From Siphonodentalium dalli (Eukaryota > Mollusca > Scaphopoda > Gadilida > Siphonodentaliidae): 64,000 nt of DNA. Positions 32,880-44,379 of this stretch are shown piece after piece. Where the stretch lies: positions 67,213,127 through 67,277,126 of the forward strand of contig CP136061.1 in the NCBI GenBank assembly GCA_032622095.1. Direction: 5' to 3'. The notes beneath the pieces are model-generated. The model was not told where the DNA came from. It worked only from the letters and a program-made list of their open reading frames with translations, and did no database searches. Made by a program: the position numbers and the translations under genes. Positions within the stretch are counted from its first letter, which is position 1. Every line of letters begins with the position of its first letter.

Positions 32880-33385
32880 CAGTTCCCATTGCAGGTGTAC
32901 AACCCTAACCCTAATCTTAAACCTATTGACCGAAAAATGCAGGAATAAAAGCTTGGACAAAATTATGCATATTGCGAAAATGTTCTAAGTCGAAAAAGGG
33001 GAATAACTCCACACAAAAAAGTCGAACAAACATCATAATCGCAGGTGCACAGGTTCCCATGGTACTAAATATCAGTGCCAATATTATAAAACATTGACCG
33101 AAAAATGTAGGAATAATAGCTCGGACAAAATTATGCATGTTGTAAACAAATTTCTAAGTCGAAAAAGGGGGGATAACTCCACCAAAAAATGTCGGACAGA
33201 CGTCATAATCGCAGGTGCACAGGTTCCCATGGTGGTTGAAGTTTCACGGAAATTGATCAAAAAATGACTGAGAAAAACTCCTGACAAATTTGTGTCCACG
33301 GACGGACGACGGATGATAGACGACGGACGGACGAGCTGACTCCAGCATACCCCCCCTAACTTCGTCGCGGGGGGTATAACTATCT
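32880..33385. repeat. Tandem 'GGATAACTCC' repeat element, copy 2
   Basis: Has the same order as 5435-6020: CAGTTCCCATTGCAGGTG, two units with GGACAAAATTATGCAT and CGCAGGTGCACAGGTTCCC, then a GGACGGACGACGG tail and CCCCCTAACTTCGTCGCG. It sits directly beside the 191-bp array, which shares its TTCTAAGTCGAAAA and GATAACTCC words, so the two are variants of one family. Confidence 0.8.
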
Positions 33386-33898
33386 AATTGAAAGGTGTTC
33401 CTAAGGGCACAAAGAGACAGACAGACAAGTGCTAGCAACATTTTTTTTTACTGTTGAGTGTTGTATCAGTAATAGTGTCTACAAGTTTGCTCATCAGTAA
33501 GTGTTGACGAAAATATTAAAAGAATTTCATTGCACCTGCACCTGCTGGACAATGAACGTTGTTAGAAATTAATAATAAATTTTGTTTATTGTCTGAAATG
33601 AAGAGTCAATAAATGCTTTAAATACAATTGTTTGACAGGACAGAAAGAATGAAGGGGTCAGCACAATGCAGTCCGACCATCCTGTCAGACCTTCGGCCGG
33701 AAACGACTCAACATCAGGGCAGAAGCACACATACTGGTAGATGTTGCAGATGCATTCAGGATTAATTGATTTACTGGTGATTTACCTTGCTTCAGCAGCT
33801 GGGGGCCAGGCTATATCACGATATTGCTGGTTTTATTTGGTGGAGGAAACCTTGTGCGCTACGATTATGATCCATCTGTGCTGAACACTTTAATCATC

Positions 33899-33899
<1 letters not shown>

Positions 33900-33931
<32 letters not shown>
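33900..33931. repeat. 32-bp C homopolymer
   Basis: An uninterrupted run of Cs bordering the exon-derived minisatellite. Its true length is likely to be unstable or mis-assembled. Confidence 0.95.
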
Positions 33932-33934
33932 ACC

Positions 33935-34870
33935 ATTTGAAATTTACCTGTCCACAGTTCATCTCCATGTTTTTTTTTATATATTTAAAATTTACCTGTC
34001 TATAGCATAAATGGTACAGTTCATCTGCATTATTTTTTTGTTTAGATATTTTAAATTTACTTGTCTACAGCAGTAAGAGGTACAGTTCATCTCATTGATT
34101 TGTTTTAGATATTTAAAATTTACCTGTCTACAGTAGTAAGCGGCACAGTTCATCTCCTTGATTTTGTTTTAGATATTTGAAATTTACCTGTCTACAGCAG
34201 TAAGCGGTACAGTTCATCTCCTTCATTATTTATATATTTTAAATTTGCCTGTCCACAGCAGTAAGCGGGCCAGTTCATCTCCTTCATTATTTATATATTT
34301 GAAATTTACCTGTCCACAGCAGTAAGCGATACAGTTCATCTCCATGATTTTTTTTCAGATATTTAAAATTTACCTATCTACACCAGTAAGCAATACAGTT
34401 CATTTCCTTGATTTTGTTTTATAGATATTTTAAATTTACCTGTCCACAGCAGTAAGCAGCACAGTTCATCTCCTTGATTTTGTTTTAGGTATTTGAAATT
34501 TACCTGTCTACAGCAGTAAGCGGTACAGTTCATCTCCATGATTTTATTTTTAGATAATTTAAATTTACCTGTCCACAGCAGTAAGCGGCACAGTTCATCT
34601 CCTTGATTTTGTTTTAGATATTTGAAATTTACCTGTCTACAGCAGTAAGCGGTCCAGTTCATCTCCTTCATTATTTAGATATTATAAATTTACCTGTCCA
34701 CAGCAGTAAGCGGCACAGTTCATCTCCTTGATTTGTTTTAGGTATTTTAATTTACCTGTCTACAGCAGTAAGCGGTACAGTTCATCTCCTTCATTATTTA
34801 GATATTTTAATTTACCTGTCTACAGCAGTAAGCGGTCCAGTTCATTTCCTTGATTTTTTTTTAGATACAA
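33935..34870 (-). repeat. MCM10-exon-derived minisatellite, block B
   Basis: About 15 units of 60-66 bp. On the reverse strand each unit reads GGAGATGAACTGTACCGC, TTACTGCTGTAGACAG, then the donor GTAAATTT and an A/T-rich spacer. The first ~36 bases equal the 3' end of the MCM10 exon at 38742-38855 (EMNCTAYCCRQ), and the rest is its following intron. No polypyrimidine tract or 3' splice site lies in the unit. Block A at 38405 is adjacent to the exon. Confidence 0.9.
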
Positions 34871-34895
34871 TATTTTTCTAAATAAGTAAAATATC

Positions 34896-36230
34896 TCCTA
34901 GAAGTATCTTGCCCACTGAACTATATGGTATATCCCCTTGTTCGATGGCCTAACCACTCGGCTACAGCGACACTTGTCTGCATCAGAGAACCCTGAACAA
35001 CTATCTGAGCTCCCTCGTGAGCGCATGGATGGGTGACCCCAAAGGAATGTCCAGAGCCTTTTTACCTCGGGATAGAGCTAAAGCTTGTCCCGATCCCGAT
35101 CTCCATCAGTCTGAACTGGCGATGGGTTGTTAAGAGGGGAAGGATCCGAAGCATGCCTCCTACTAGAACGGCATCGGGGGAACAAATTCTTGTGCATCTT
35201 TAATAGGATTCAAACCCGAAGGTACTGGCTGCTATTTGATCAGAAGGCGGCCAGTAACTGGAATTCCTGGCCCACAGACCTGGAGTTGGCCAACAAGGAG
35301 GAAGCATGCTTGGGAATTTCAACCCCAGCCCAAGCCCAGCAGGGACCGAAGGCATATAGGATTATCATAGGGACAGGGCAAACCCCCAGCCGTGCTGACC
35401 CCGAGATAGTGACTAGTAGGGATGGAGAGCGCGTGGGTTCAAATGTTAGATGGAAGCCACGGCCGCACCTGGGCACGCCAACCCAAGGGTTGACCCGAGG
35501 CTTGAGTAGATTGACGTCCCTTACGATAGTCCAGGGAGCGCACCAACTGTGGTTAATGGGTTCGATGGGTAGCCCCAACCCGCGCCCTGTTTGAGGTAAC
35601 TATCGCCCCGAGTTGCTAAGCCAAAGAGGGGATCACCCTCGACAGGTGTTCTTGTCTCAGAGGCAGCGGTACCCTCGAAACGAGGAGAACAGCAGCTCTA
35701 GGGGAGCTACAGGGAAAGATCTTCTGTCGGGTTCTTCTTACATCGTATCGGTATCTGTAGATATTACAGTGCAGGAACCATCTGGTTGTAGACGCACTGG
35801 TCCAGGTTAGTAGAGCAGAACACAGCCGTACCTGCCGAGGATACAAATTGGTGTCCCGTTCGATAGTCCAGGGAGCGCACCAACTGTGGCCAATGGGTTC
35901 GATGGGTAGCCCCAACCCGCGCCCTGTTTGGTGTGACTATCGCCCCGAGCGCTAATTACGCCGATGAGGGGAAGACTATATATCGACAAGTGTCAGTGTC
36001 CTGGTCTCAAAGGTTTCTTCTCTTCTCTTGGGACCCTCGAAATGAGGGGAAGCAGCTCTAGGGGAGCTACGGGGATCTGTGGTGACTCCAGTAGCGTTCT
36101 TTAATGTGTACACTCCGAGGCGTGTACACGGGTCAGCTATTAACTTGTTCACGCCCGATCGTGCATCGTACTGCACCCACGACAACATACCTGGACAAGT
36201 GTTGTAATGGGGGGAAGTCGGCATTTTGCA
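34896..36230. repeat. GC-rich island with ~344-bp tandem duplication and tRNA-like piece
   Basis: Markedly richer in G+C than the surroundings. 35518-35720 and 35862-36080 are direct repeats (GATAGTCCAGGGAGCGCACC, CCCAACCCGCGCCCTGTTTG, GCAGCTCTAGGGGAGCTAC). At 34928-34972 the reverse strand reads GTAGCCGAGTGGTTAGGC, a tRNA A-box-like sequence. GGATGGGTGACC at 35029 recalls the 3' domain of 5S rRNA. It interrupts the exon-derived minisatellite. Long open frames here have no domains. Family unknown. Confidence 0.6.
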
Positions 36231-36437
36231 TTCTGATCTGTATTCAGTGATCTTGAATGAGACTTTTCAGCCTGACAAGCTTGAAATCTGACAGAGTTCT
36301 GACAATTGCTAACAATCTGTTATTTTTATGTTGATAATGATAAGCACCTATCGATTGTTTTGCACGAAATCAATATTGTAACCAAATATTGTTAAGTTGA
36401 AACAATGAAAAAATTATTAACAAGTGTCAATTTACAC

Positions 36438-37515
36438 TAGGGTCCTGTGAATTGGATATTTTGATCGAATCGAATATCGAATCGAATTCACGAAATCGAA
36501 TCGAATATCGAATCGAATCATATCTGTGTGTTGCATTCTCAATTAGGTATGTTTTGTCAACGATTAGATTATTTGGGAAACGTTCTATGAACTACATGCA
36601 TGAACTTCCATCAGAACTTATGTGGCGATAAACCGTCGTTTGATATACTATTAACTTCAATTTATAATTGTCAAGAAAACAAAGCAGATTAAAACTTCCA
36701 TGCGGCCATCACAACGATTAATATATTACCACTAAACGGATTATCAAACTAAAATCACACGAAATTACTACAGTTTGCATGTACATGCAACATTGCAAAT
36801 CGGCATTCGGAAACACCCGTTGTTATAAACTTGAAGACGCAACAACAGTCGCAGTGTAGCCTCTTCATGTATTGGTTGATGCTTCTTGAACAGATGATTC
36901 CATAGATGGGTCATTGTCCCAGATGCTTGCGATTTATACACCATGCATGTTGCATTCATCACACGTGCCTGCAGCTTTATCATGTTTAAAATAAACATGA
37001 ATGATGGACGACATTTTGTCCATTGTAAAATAAAACTCCGAAACTGAAAGTCAACTTCAAAAGAGAACAGTGCCAAAATGCACTTTTCGACACCAGGAAC
37101 ATGTGTTGTTTACATTCTCACCCATATTACATAACGCGGAATCCAATAGACGATGGATAACGCTATCGGTAGCCCAGTCTCATAGCTATTATAATTTACC
37201 GCGTCGTCGGTCCATTGGCTATCTGCTAGCTTTTGCTACCATTTTAAAGCTATATAATTCAGACGTATTTAGTCGTCCTATCGTGGCTAATTGTTGGCTA
37301 TGTACAATAAGAATTATAATGTGCATATATAGATAATTTTCTGGAATTAAATGCCACAAACAGCTAAGATCGACATGTGTACTTGTCCTGAAACAGCCTA
37401 CTTTTCCGTCATAGTATATTCAAAATTTCAAGTTGGCAATTTCGACTCGAATTCGAATCGAATTCAACTTTCGAATCGAATCTCGAATCGAATATCGAAT
37501 ATTCGCAGGAGCCTA
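36438..37515 (-). mobile_element. hAT element with BED-finger remnant
   Basis: An exact 8-bp target duplication ATTTACAC (36430-36437, 37516-37523). TIRs TAGGGTCCTGTGAAT and ATTCGCAGGAGCCTA. Inverted arrays of ATCGAATCGAAT words lie inside each end, plausible transposase-binding repeats. The interior encodes a decayed BED zinc finger on the reverse strand, consistent with hAT transposases, but no catalytic domain. Confidence 0.93.
36861..36962 (-). pseudogene. BED-type zinc-finger fossil of a hAT transposase
   Basis: Within an open reverse-strand frame, NATCMVYKSQASGTM is followed by THLWNHLFKKHQ. BED fingers have C-x2-C, then a Trp/Leu-rich helix with H-x(3-5)-H. The first Cys, the LW-x-HL-x-KH helix and the H-x4-H pair are present, while the second Cys is Tyr. 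The frame continues only briefly and the dimerisation and catalytic regions are absent. Confidence 0.75.
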
Positions 37516-37529
37516 ATTTACACTCTAGT

Positions 37530-38090
37530 AAAGCTTGTAGCGACGAAGCCGTCAGAAGCCGGAAGTAAGTCACCTAATTTCGTGATACCTTATCGCACAG
37601 GCCAGAGCACGTGTCGCCTTCGCTTGGACCATGGAATACATTTCACATGTATGCAATAGATTCTTGCAATAATGATGAGCGTCTTTAGTCATATTCCAAT
37701 GTGCATATATCATTCTGTCTTTTGGCGACTATAATATACCAAATTCTTTTGGACAGATGCCATTTTGAATTTGTTAAAATATGGAAAACGAAATGACTTA
37801 AAACGAAAAGAGTTTTCACACAAAGCCAGGATATATTACATATCCTTACAATCTGCTTTCATAAGATTTTAATACTGATTTCTTTCTGATAAATAAATTG
37901 TAGCTACAGTTTACCAAGCCGTCTGACCGCTGAAAGTAAGTCACTTAATTTCGTGATACTGTTACTAATCAAGCGTCGCACGTGGTAATTTTTGCTTCGA
38001 CCACAGAAAATCGCACATGTGTGCAATCGATTCGTGCTATAAAGATTTTTAGCGTCTTTAGTCATATCCAAATGTGCATCTATTATTGAA
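37530..38090. repeat. Two diverged ~375-bp direct repeats
   Basis: 37540-37720 and 37905-38090 share AGTAAGTCAC(C/T)TAATTTCGTGATAC, GCACATGT(A/G)TGCAAT and GCGTCTTTAGTCATAT(T)CCAATGTGCAT-like phrases in the same order. Not coding. Confidence 0.65.
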
Positions 38091-38404
38091 TAATTTATAG
38101 CAACGCGAGTCAATTGCACAATTCAACATAATAATTAACGGAAATAATGTTTTTTGTATAACACAAAAAACTGTCAACTTATCTTCGATGTGGTTCCTTC
38201 CGTTAACAAGGGAAAAGTGAGAATAACGATCTGGTGTCGAGTTTAAATGGACATTGGGAGATGATGTCATTAGAGGTTACCGGTCAGGAAATAGGATAAA
38301 ATGTACCACAGAATTTTCGTTCCGTTTTCAACGCGGGTTTGTTAACCCTTCCTTGTTAATATTGGGGATATACCATCTAGTTCATCCGTCAAGATACCTT
38401 TGAC

Positions 38405-38741
38405 GGAGATATTTGAAATTTACCTGTCTACAGCAGTAAGCGGTACAGTTCATCTCCATGATTTTTTTTTTAGATATTTAAAATTTACCTGTCCACAGCA
38501 GTAAGTGGTACAGTTCATCTCCATGATTTTTTTTTAGATATTTGAAATTTACCTGTCTACAGTTGTAAGCGGTACAGTTCATCTCCTAGATTTTTTTTTA
38601 GGTATTTTAAATTTACCTGTCTACAGCAGTAAGCGGTACAGTTCATCTCCTTGATTTTGTTTTAGAAATTTGAAATGGACCTATCTACAGTAGTAAGCGG
38701 TACAGTTCATCTCCTTCATTATTTAGATATTTGAAATTTAC
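38405..38741 (-). repeat. MCM10-exon-derived minisatellite, block A
   Basis: Five units of about 64 bp lie immediately downstream (reverse strand) of the real exon. Each repeats the exon's last ~36 bases plus donor GTAAAT and ~28 bp of intron; the real exon's own 3' end is in effect the sixth unit. One unit has GTCCAT in place of the donor (near 38672). Confidence 0.9.
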
Positions 38742-38855
38742 CTGTCTACAGCAGTAAGCGGTACAGTTCATCTCCTTGATTCCTTCTAATTTCTCCTCGT
38801 ACTTCTCTTTCTTTTCCAACTCATTGAAATATTTCTCTTGTCTTTCATTTTCGAC
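38742..38855 (-). CDS. MCM10: MCM10 exon: coiled linker and first zinc ligands
   Basis: 38 codons, phase 0 at both ends. The acceptor TACTTACAG precedes GTCGAAAATG. The product runs VENERQEKYFNELEKKEKYE then EKLEGIKEMN and CTAYCCRQ. The family pattern is a charged helix YF..L.KKE..EEKM followed by C..C that starts the C-terminal zinc finger. The donor CAG|GTAAAT is identical to those in the adjacent minisatellite. The C-x2-C pair is split by the following 9.9-kb intron. Confidence 0.9.
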
Positions 38856-39594
38856 CTGTAAGTAGTAGATTATGTTGTTTGAATTCATATAGAAGTTGGA
38901 CGTCAAGTAAAAAAGGTACGTCATTCTCACGTGAGACACTAACTGACATTTACTCCCCATCATTACATTGTTACATTACAGCTAAGCTATTAAAAATAAT
39001 TCCACGAATTCCTGAAAACTATAAAATTGGTCATGGATAATTTTATGAAATACAAGAAATACAACTGAAAACTATGAATGAATTTTTGACAATCTCAGCT
39101 TATAAAGATTATTGAGTGGTTTACATAGAGTATCTACAATGAGTCCTATGTTTACATTGGAATTTACAAAACAAGTCCAGTAAATTCCACTATAAACTGG
39201 GGACGGGTTGTAAATTCTATTTATTACATGATCCAAAACCTTGATAAAACATACTTAAATCAACAAATGGCACCCGAAACTAACAATGGCTTCTATAAGG
39301 CCTGCAATGACGTTTCACATAACTATGCCTTCTTTGCTCGCGGAGAAATAGTTCCAAATAAATAAAGAATCTTTGACGTATTTAATGGCGTATATATTTA
39401 ATGAAATAACTTTTCAAACTCTTCATTCATTAGATTTTGTTGAAAAAAATATTTGAAGCCATAGTATTTTGAGTCAAAGGTCACCTGGCACAATTACCTG
39501 TTATGCAAAGAACGTCGCATATGACAATATATAGAATGGGTTTATTGAATGGAATAAGGTAGGATCATGTAATAAAGTATATTACGATGTAAAA

Positions 39595-40873
39595 ATCATC
39601 AAGTGTTTAAAAGTACCTTATGATATAAAGATCGAGTGGTACAGTACCTTACATTATAAGACCATCAAGTGGTTTACAGTACCTTACAATATAAAGATCA
39701 AGTGTTTTACAGTACCTTACGATATAAAGATCATCAAGTGGTTTAGACTAACTTACAATATAAAGATTGAGTGGTTTACAATACCTTACATCATAAATAA
39801 CATCGAGTGGTTTACAGTACCTTATGATATAAAGTACAGGTGGTTTACAGTACCTTACGTTATAAAGGCCATCGAGTGGTTTACAGTACCTTACGATATA
39901 GAGATCGAGTGGTTTACACGGTTTATAGTACCTTACAATATAAAGAACAGGTGGTTCACAGTACCATACGTTATAAAAATCAAGTGGTTTACAGTACCTT
40001 ATGTTATAAAAATCATTGAGTGGTTTACAGTATCTTACAATATAAAGATCGAGTGGCTTACAATACCTTATGAGTGGTTTAGAGTACATTACGTTACAAA
40101 GATCATCGAGTTGTTTACACTGCCGTACGTTATAAAGATCAATGAATAGTTTACACTACCCTACAATATAAACATTGTGGTTTACAGTACCTTACAGTAT
40201 AAAGATCATCAAGTGGTTTACAGTACTTTACGCTATAATGATCATCGAGTGGTTTACAGTCCCTTACGATATAAAGATCATCGAGTTATTTACAGTACCT
40301 TACAGTATAAAGATCATTAAGTGGTTTACAGTAATTTTGCGTTATAAAGATCGTGTGGTTTACAGTAATTTACGCTATAATGATCATCGAGTGGTTTACA
40401 GTATAAAGATCATTAAGTGATTTACAGTAATTTTGCATTATAAAGATTGTGTGGTTTACAGTAATTTACGCTATAATGATCATCGAGTGGTTTACAGTAC
40501 CTTACAGTATAAAGATCTTCAGGTGGTTTTCAGTAATTTTACGTTATAAAGATCGTGTGGTTTAAATTAGCTTCTGATATAAAGATCGGGTGGTTTACAG
40601 TACTTTATGCTATAATGATCATCGAGTGAATTACAGTAACTTACATTATAAAGATCAAGTGGTTTACAGTACCTTCGGTTATAAAAATCATTGAGTGGTT
40701 TACACTATCTTACAAGTGGTTTAGAGTACATTACGTTATAAAGATCCTCGAGTTGTTAGCACTGCCTTACGTTATAAAGATCAATGAATAGTTTACACTA
40801 CCCTACAATATAAACATAGTGGTTTACAGTACCTTACAGTATAAAGATCATCAAGTGGTTTACAGTACTTTAC
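39595..40873. repeat. ~37-bp minisatellite, left block
   Basis: Roughly 34 units of the type GTGGTTTACAGTACCTTACG then ATATAAAGATCATCGA, with frequent small indels. It is separated from the right block by a hAT insertion. Open frames through it are repeats of WFTVPY-like strings, not protein. Confidence 0.9.
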
Positions 40874-40881
40874 GCTATAAT

Positions 40882-41839
40882 CAGGCCTCAGCTTGCAGGT
40901 TGAGAATAGGGAGAAGTGACTTCTCCCTCTGGCAGAAATAGGGAGAAGTGAGAGAAAAATAGGGAGAAGTGAGAGACTGGAGAATAATTTCATCTGATAA
41001 TTTATTTAATATGAGGTTAAACAAACGAAAAAAACATTATCATGGAAAAAAATCAAATTTTTCATTTAAATGTAATATAGATTGTTTGTTGCATTTGGTT
41101 TGCATATATATGCCACAATTAATGGCCTTGAGTCTTGACATCGACTACCGAGTGTCTCTAAAATCACTGAATCATTGGGAATAAAATTACGATTTTCCGG
41201 TTATGGATCACGTTTTATTTCGAAACAAGGCAATACAACGATTAAAACTTTATTTGCACACTATAAAATGGTGCTCTCGGATAATTTTGTCGTCAAATAT
41301 ATTCAGTAACATCAGGTAACATCGGATAATTTAAAGGGAGTACGGATTCAATAGAATTATTTGAGGTCCGTTCGATTAGCATTCTGTTATTGCGTAAAAA
41401 CACTGAATACCACAAAGACGGAAACGGAACTAATACAAACAAAATGTTTAAATCGGCAATATAATAATAATTTGAGTCGGCGGTTTTAAAGCAGACAGTC
41501 GGGACGAGCAGAAACCAACACTTTATTAAGTATGGCCTAAACGGAAGGCTTCTTTGTTTGATATATTATAATCCTTGTCTGGACATTGAAGACCGCATTT
41601 ACTTACTCAGCGCTGTTAAACAAAAGGAGTCGACCTTGTGTCAACATTTTGTCACTGTTTGACTCGCAGGCGATATATTCATAATTGATTTGTAACACTA
41701 TAGCATGCATGGCTTATCGCTTAATACAGCCGTAGGATAATTTTGGGAAAATCGGAGGGCGACTTCACTTCTCCCTGGCGCGACACTAAGGCGTCGAGGG
41801 CGACTATTTCGCCCTACTCGCCTGGTAAGCGGAGGCCTG
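40882..41839. mobile_element. hAT element inserted in the minisatellite, 958 bp
   Basis: An exact 8-bp duplication of satellite sequence GCTATAAT (40874-40881, 41840-41847). TIRs CAGGCCTCAGCTT / AAGCGGAGGCCTG. Inside each end lie GGGAGAAGTGA and GGGCGAC..TTCGCCC words similar to the 54070 element. No coding sequence. Confidence 0.93.
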
Positions 41840-41847
41840 GCTATAAT

Positions 41848-42690
41848 GATCATCGAGTGGTTTACAGTACTTTACACTATAGTGATCATCGAGTGGTTTA
41901 CAGTACCTTACAGTATAAAGATCATCAAGTGGTTTACAGTAATTTACGTTATAAAGATCGTGTGGTTTACACTAGCTGGTTTACAGTACTTTACGCTATA
42001 ATGATCATCGAGTGGTTTACAGTACCTTACATTATAAAGATCGAGTGGTTTACAGTAGCTTACGTTATAAAGATCGAGTGGTTTACAGTCCCTTACAATA
42101 TAAACATAGTGGTTTACAGTACCTTACAGTATAAAGATCATCAAGTGGTTTACAGTACTTTACGCTATAATGATCATCGAGTGGTATACAGTACTTTACG
42201 CTATAGTGATCATCGAGTGGTTTACAGTACCTTACAGTATAAAGATCATCAAGTGGTTTACAGTAATTTACGTTATAAAGATCGTGTGGTTTACACTAGC
42301 TGGTTTACAGTACTTTACGCTATAATGATCATCGAGTGGTTTACAGTACCTTACATTATAAAGATCGAGTGGTTTACAGTAGATTACGTTATAAAGATCG
42401 AGTGGTTTACAGTCCCTTACGATATAAAGATAAAGTGGTTTACAGTACCTTATGATATAAAGATCAAAGAGTGGTTTACAGTACCTTACAATATAAAGAT
42501 TGAGTGGTTTACAGTACCTTACAATATAGAGATCGAGTGGTTTACAGTACCTTACGTCATACAGATCATCGAGTGGTTGACAGTAACTTACAATATAAAG
42601 ATCGAGTGGTTTAAAGTACCTTACGATATAAAGGTCAGTGAGTGGTTTCCACTACCTTAAGAGTGGTTTGCGATACCTTACGATATACTA
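41848..42690. repeat. ~37-bp minisatellite, right block
   Basis: About 23 units continuous in phase with the left block. A higher-order repeat is visible: 41848-42070 and 42150-42400 have the same unit order, indicating a ~300-bp secondary duplication. A continuous forward frame of about 300 codons is a by-product. Confidence 0.88.
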
Positions 42691-42995
42691 ATTGTGCCTT
42701 TTATACAGGTGAAAATCAAGTATCTACCAGTATGTATCACATCACAAATTTTTCAACCGGAAACATATCCATTGACTGCATTATATTGCACAACATAGGT
42801 GCAGTTGAACTATATACCTGCTTTATTTTATCAGATAGACACAAATTTTCAAAACAGTCAAAAGGTGTCATTACACTATTTAGTGGCATCTAGGGTTCAT
42901 CAGCCGTACATGAATTTTTTTATATTTAGACAGTATTTTTGACAGAAATGAGTATTTGATCATGTTTATTGTACTAGGGTCTGTAAATAGGCTTA

Positions 42996-43128
42996 CAGTA
43001 ATGCCCAAAGTAATTGACCACTTAACCACTTTCCGATGAATGGCAACAAGCCATATTTCCGACTAAATCCTGAAAAATTACCCATAATTCTGCTGTGGTT
43101 AAGCGGTTAATTACTTTGGGCATTACTG
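42996..43128. mobile_element. CAGTAATGCCC hairpin MITE, internally deleted
   Basis: TA-flanked, CAGTAATGCCCAAAGTAATT to TTTGGGCATTACTG. The left arm is shortened (jumps from TTAACCACTT to CCGATGAATGG). Confidence 0.8.
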
Positions 43129-43529
43129 TATTTGGTTGGTTCGTTTACTGGCAATAAGCTTATATACTGATTTCTGCTATTTTGATGACTTGACCTCTCC
43201 AGAAGTGTCATGCAATTGAGGATTTTGTGAGGAAAGTAAACAGACAACCTATACTTTTTGTGGCTTATTTTCAAAGTGCCTTTCATGTTGCTTTTTTTCC
43301 CCTGAATTTCCCGTGAAATACACAAACTCATATTTTACAATTGAGGGTCAAATATTGGCAAAATTTGAAGTTCCTGTTCCATTGTCGAGGTGACATCAAC
43401 GTCATGCTATTCCATACATGTGTGTGGAATGGCTTGAAAAAAGATGACACTGCCTGAGATAAAAGAACAGCATGTTTTTTAGTAACAAGCATGTAATATA
43501 AGATAGATCTGAACTGATCATCTCTGTCC

Positions 43530-43985
43530 AAGCCTGATTATATTGTGTCTGACATTTGCAGAATGAGGTCCCAGAGGGTGAATTTAGTGATGCTATCCCG
43601 CATAGCAGGCTAGCATCACCAGATTCACATTCTGGGGACCTCATTCTGCATGGCCTCATCTGCTATGGGAGACATAGACTCAGATTGAAGTTTCCAAAAG
43701 GTGAATATTGTGATGTACACCCAATCGGAACCTCGATTATGCAATGTGTCATCTGCCAATTTGGGGATATAGAGAAACTAAACTAAAAAAGAAAAAGAAT
43801 CTATGTGAAGTAGTTTCTATAGTAATTTGATAATAAAGAAACTTTCCAGAATAGATGAGGCCAAAGCAGAATGAGGTCCCCAGAGGGTGAATTTAGTGAT
43901 AATAGCCCACTATGCAGGATAGCATCACTAAATTCACCCTATGGGAACCTCATTCTGCAAATAACAGACACACTAAACTCAGGCT
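43530..43985. mobile_element. Composite MITE made of two palindromes, copy 1
   Basis: The left hairpin (43553-43650) and right hairpin (43868-43960) each carry CAGAATGAGGTCCC arms, joined by a spacer (GGTGAATATTGTGAT, TTTGGGGATATAGAGAAACT). Outer arms are TGTGTCTGACATTTGCAG and CTGCAAATAACAGACACA. It ends 3 bp from the MCM10 exon at 43989. Confidence 0.8.
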
Positions 43986-43988
43986 CAC

Positions 43989-44116
43989 CTCTGTCAATGC
44001 TCCGGTGTGGCTGCTTTTAGTTCTTAATAACTTCCTCATCTCATCTCGGTTCATGTCGACATTACCCAGCAGCCTCGACTTTTTACTTGGTGGCTCCTCC
44101 GAGACTGAGTCTTTGT
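43989..44116 (-). CDS. MCM10: MCM10 exon (SSHTGAL segment)
   Basis: 128 bp. Two bases complete an Asp codon, then KDSVSEEPPSKKSRLLGNVD and ..LLRTKSSHTGALTE. KSSH-x-x-x-L-x-E just before the charged helix is conserved in MCM10. Acceptor ACTATTTCAG, donor GAG|GTGAGC, phase 0. The basic KKSRLL could be a nuclear signal (inference). A MITE abuts the donor. Confidence 0.9.
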
Positions 44117-44379
44117 CTGAAATAGTGTTATAACCTATAACTAAGTTCATCAAATTACATAGATGCAAATAAATTAATTAAATCAAGCCAAATAGAGATT
44201 CATATATTTAGTAAATTTAGACAAGTTGTTGTTGAAGCTCTAATGGCTTATAAAACTGGAAGAAATAATTGTAGTATTTTAATTCATAAAATATATTGTC
44301 TATATAGTATTTTCCAACCAATCGTGCTTAATAAAACTAGTTTTCAGGCAGTGAACCAAGCCTCATTTATGGTCTAACC

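Noticed and set aside
32215-32902. Three reverse frames encoding nearly the same peptide
   Set aside because: They are the 191-bp tandem units read on the reverse strand. The repetition is at DNA level.
34378-34671. Reverse-strand frame with repeated EMNCTAYCCRQ strings
   Set aside because: It arises from the exon-derived minisatellite. Unit length is not a multiple of three, and units lack a 3' splice site, so it is not a multi-finger protein.
35020-35060. Possible 5S rRNA gene (GGATGGGTGACC)
   Set aside because: Only a 12-base match. The rest of 5S structure is not found.
41743-42660. A ~305-codon forward open frame
   Set aside because: It is the ~37-bp minisatellite read through (WFTVPY-type repetition) and begins in the neighbouring hAT end. 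No domain, and no splice signals.
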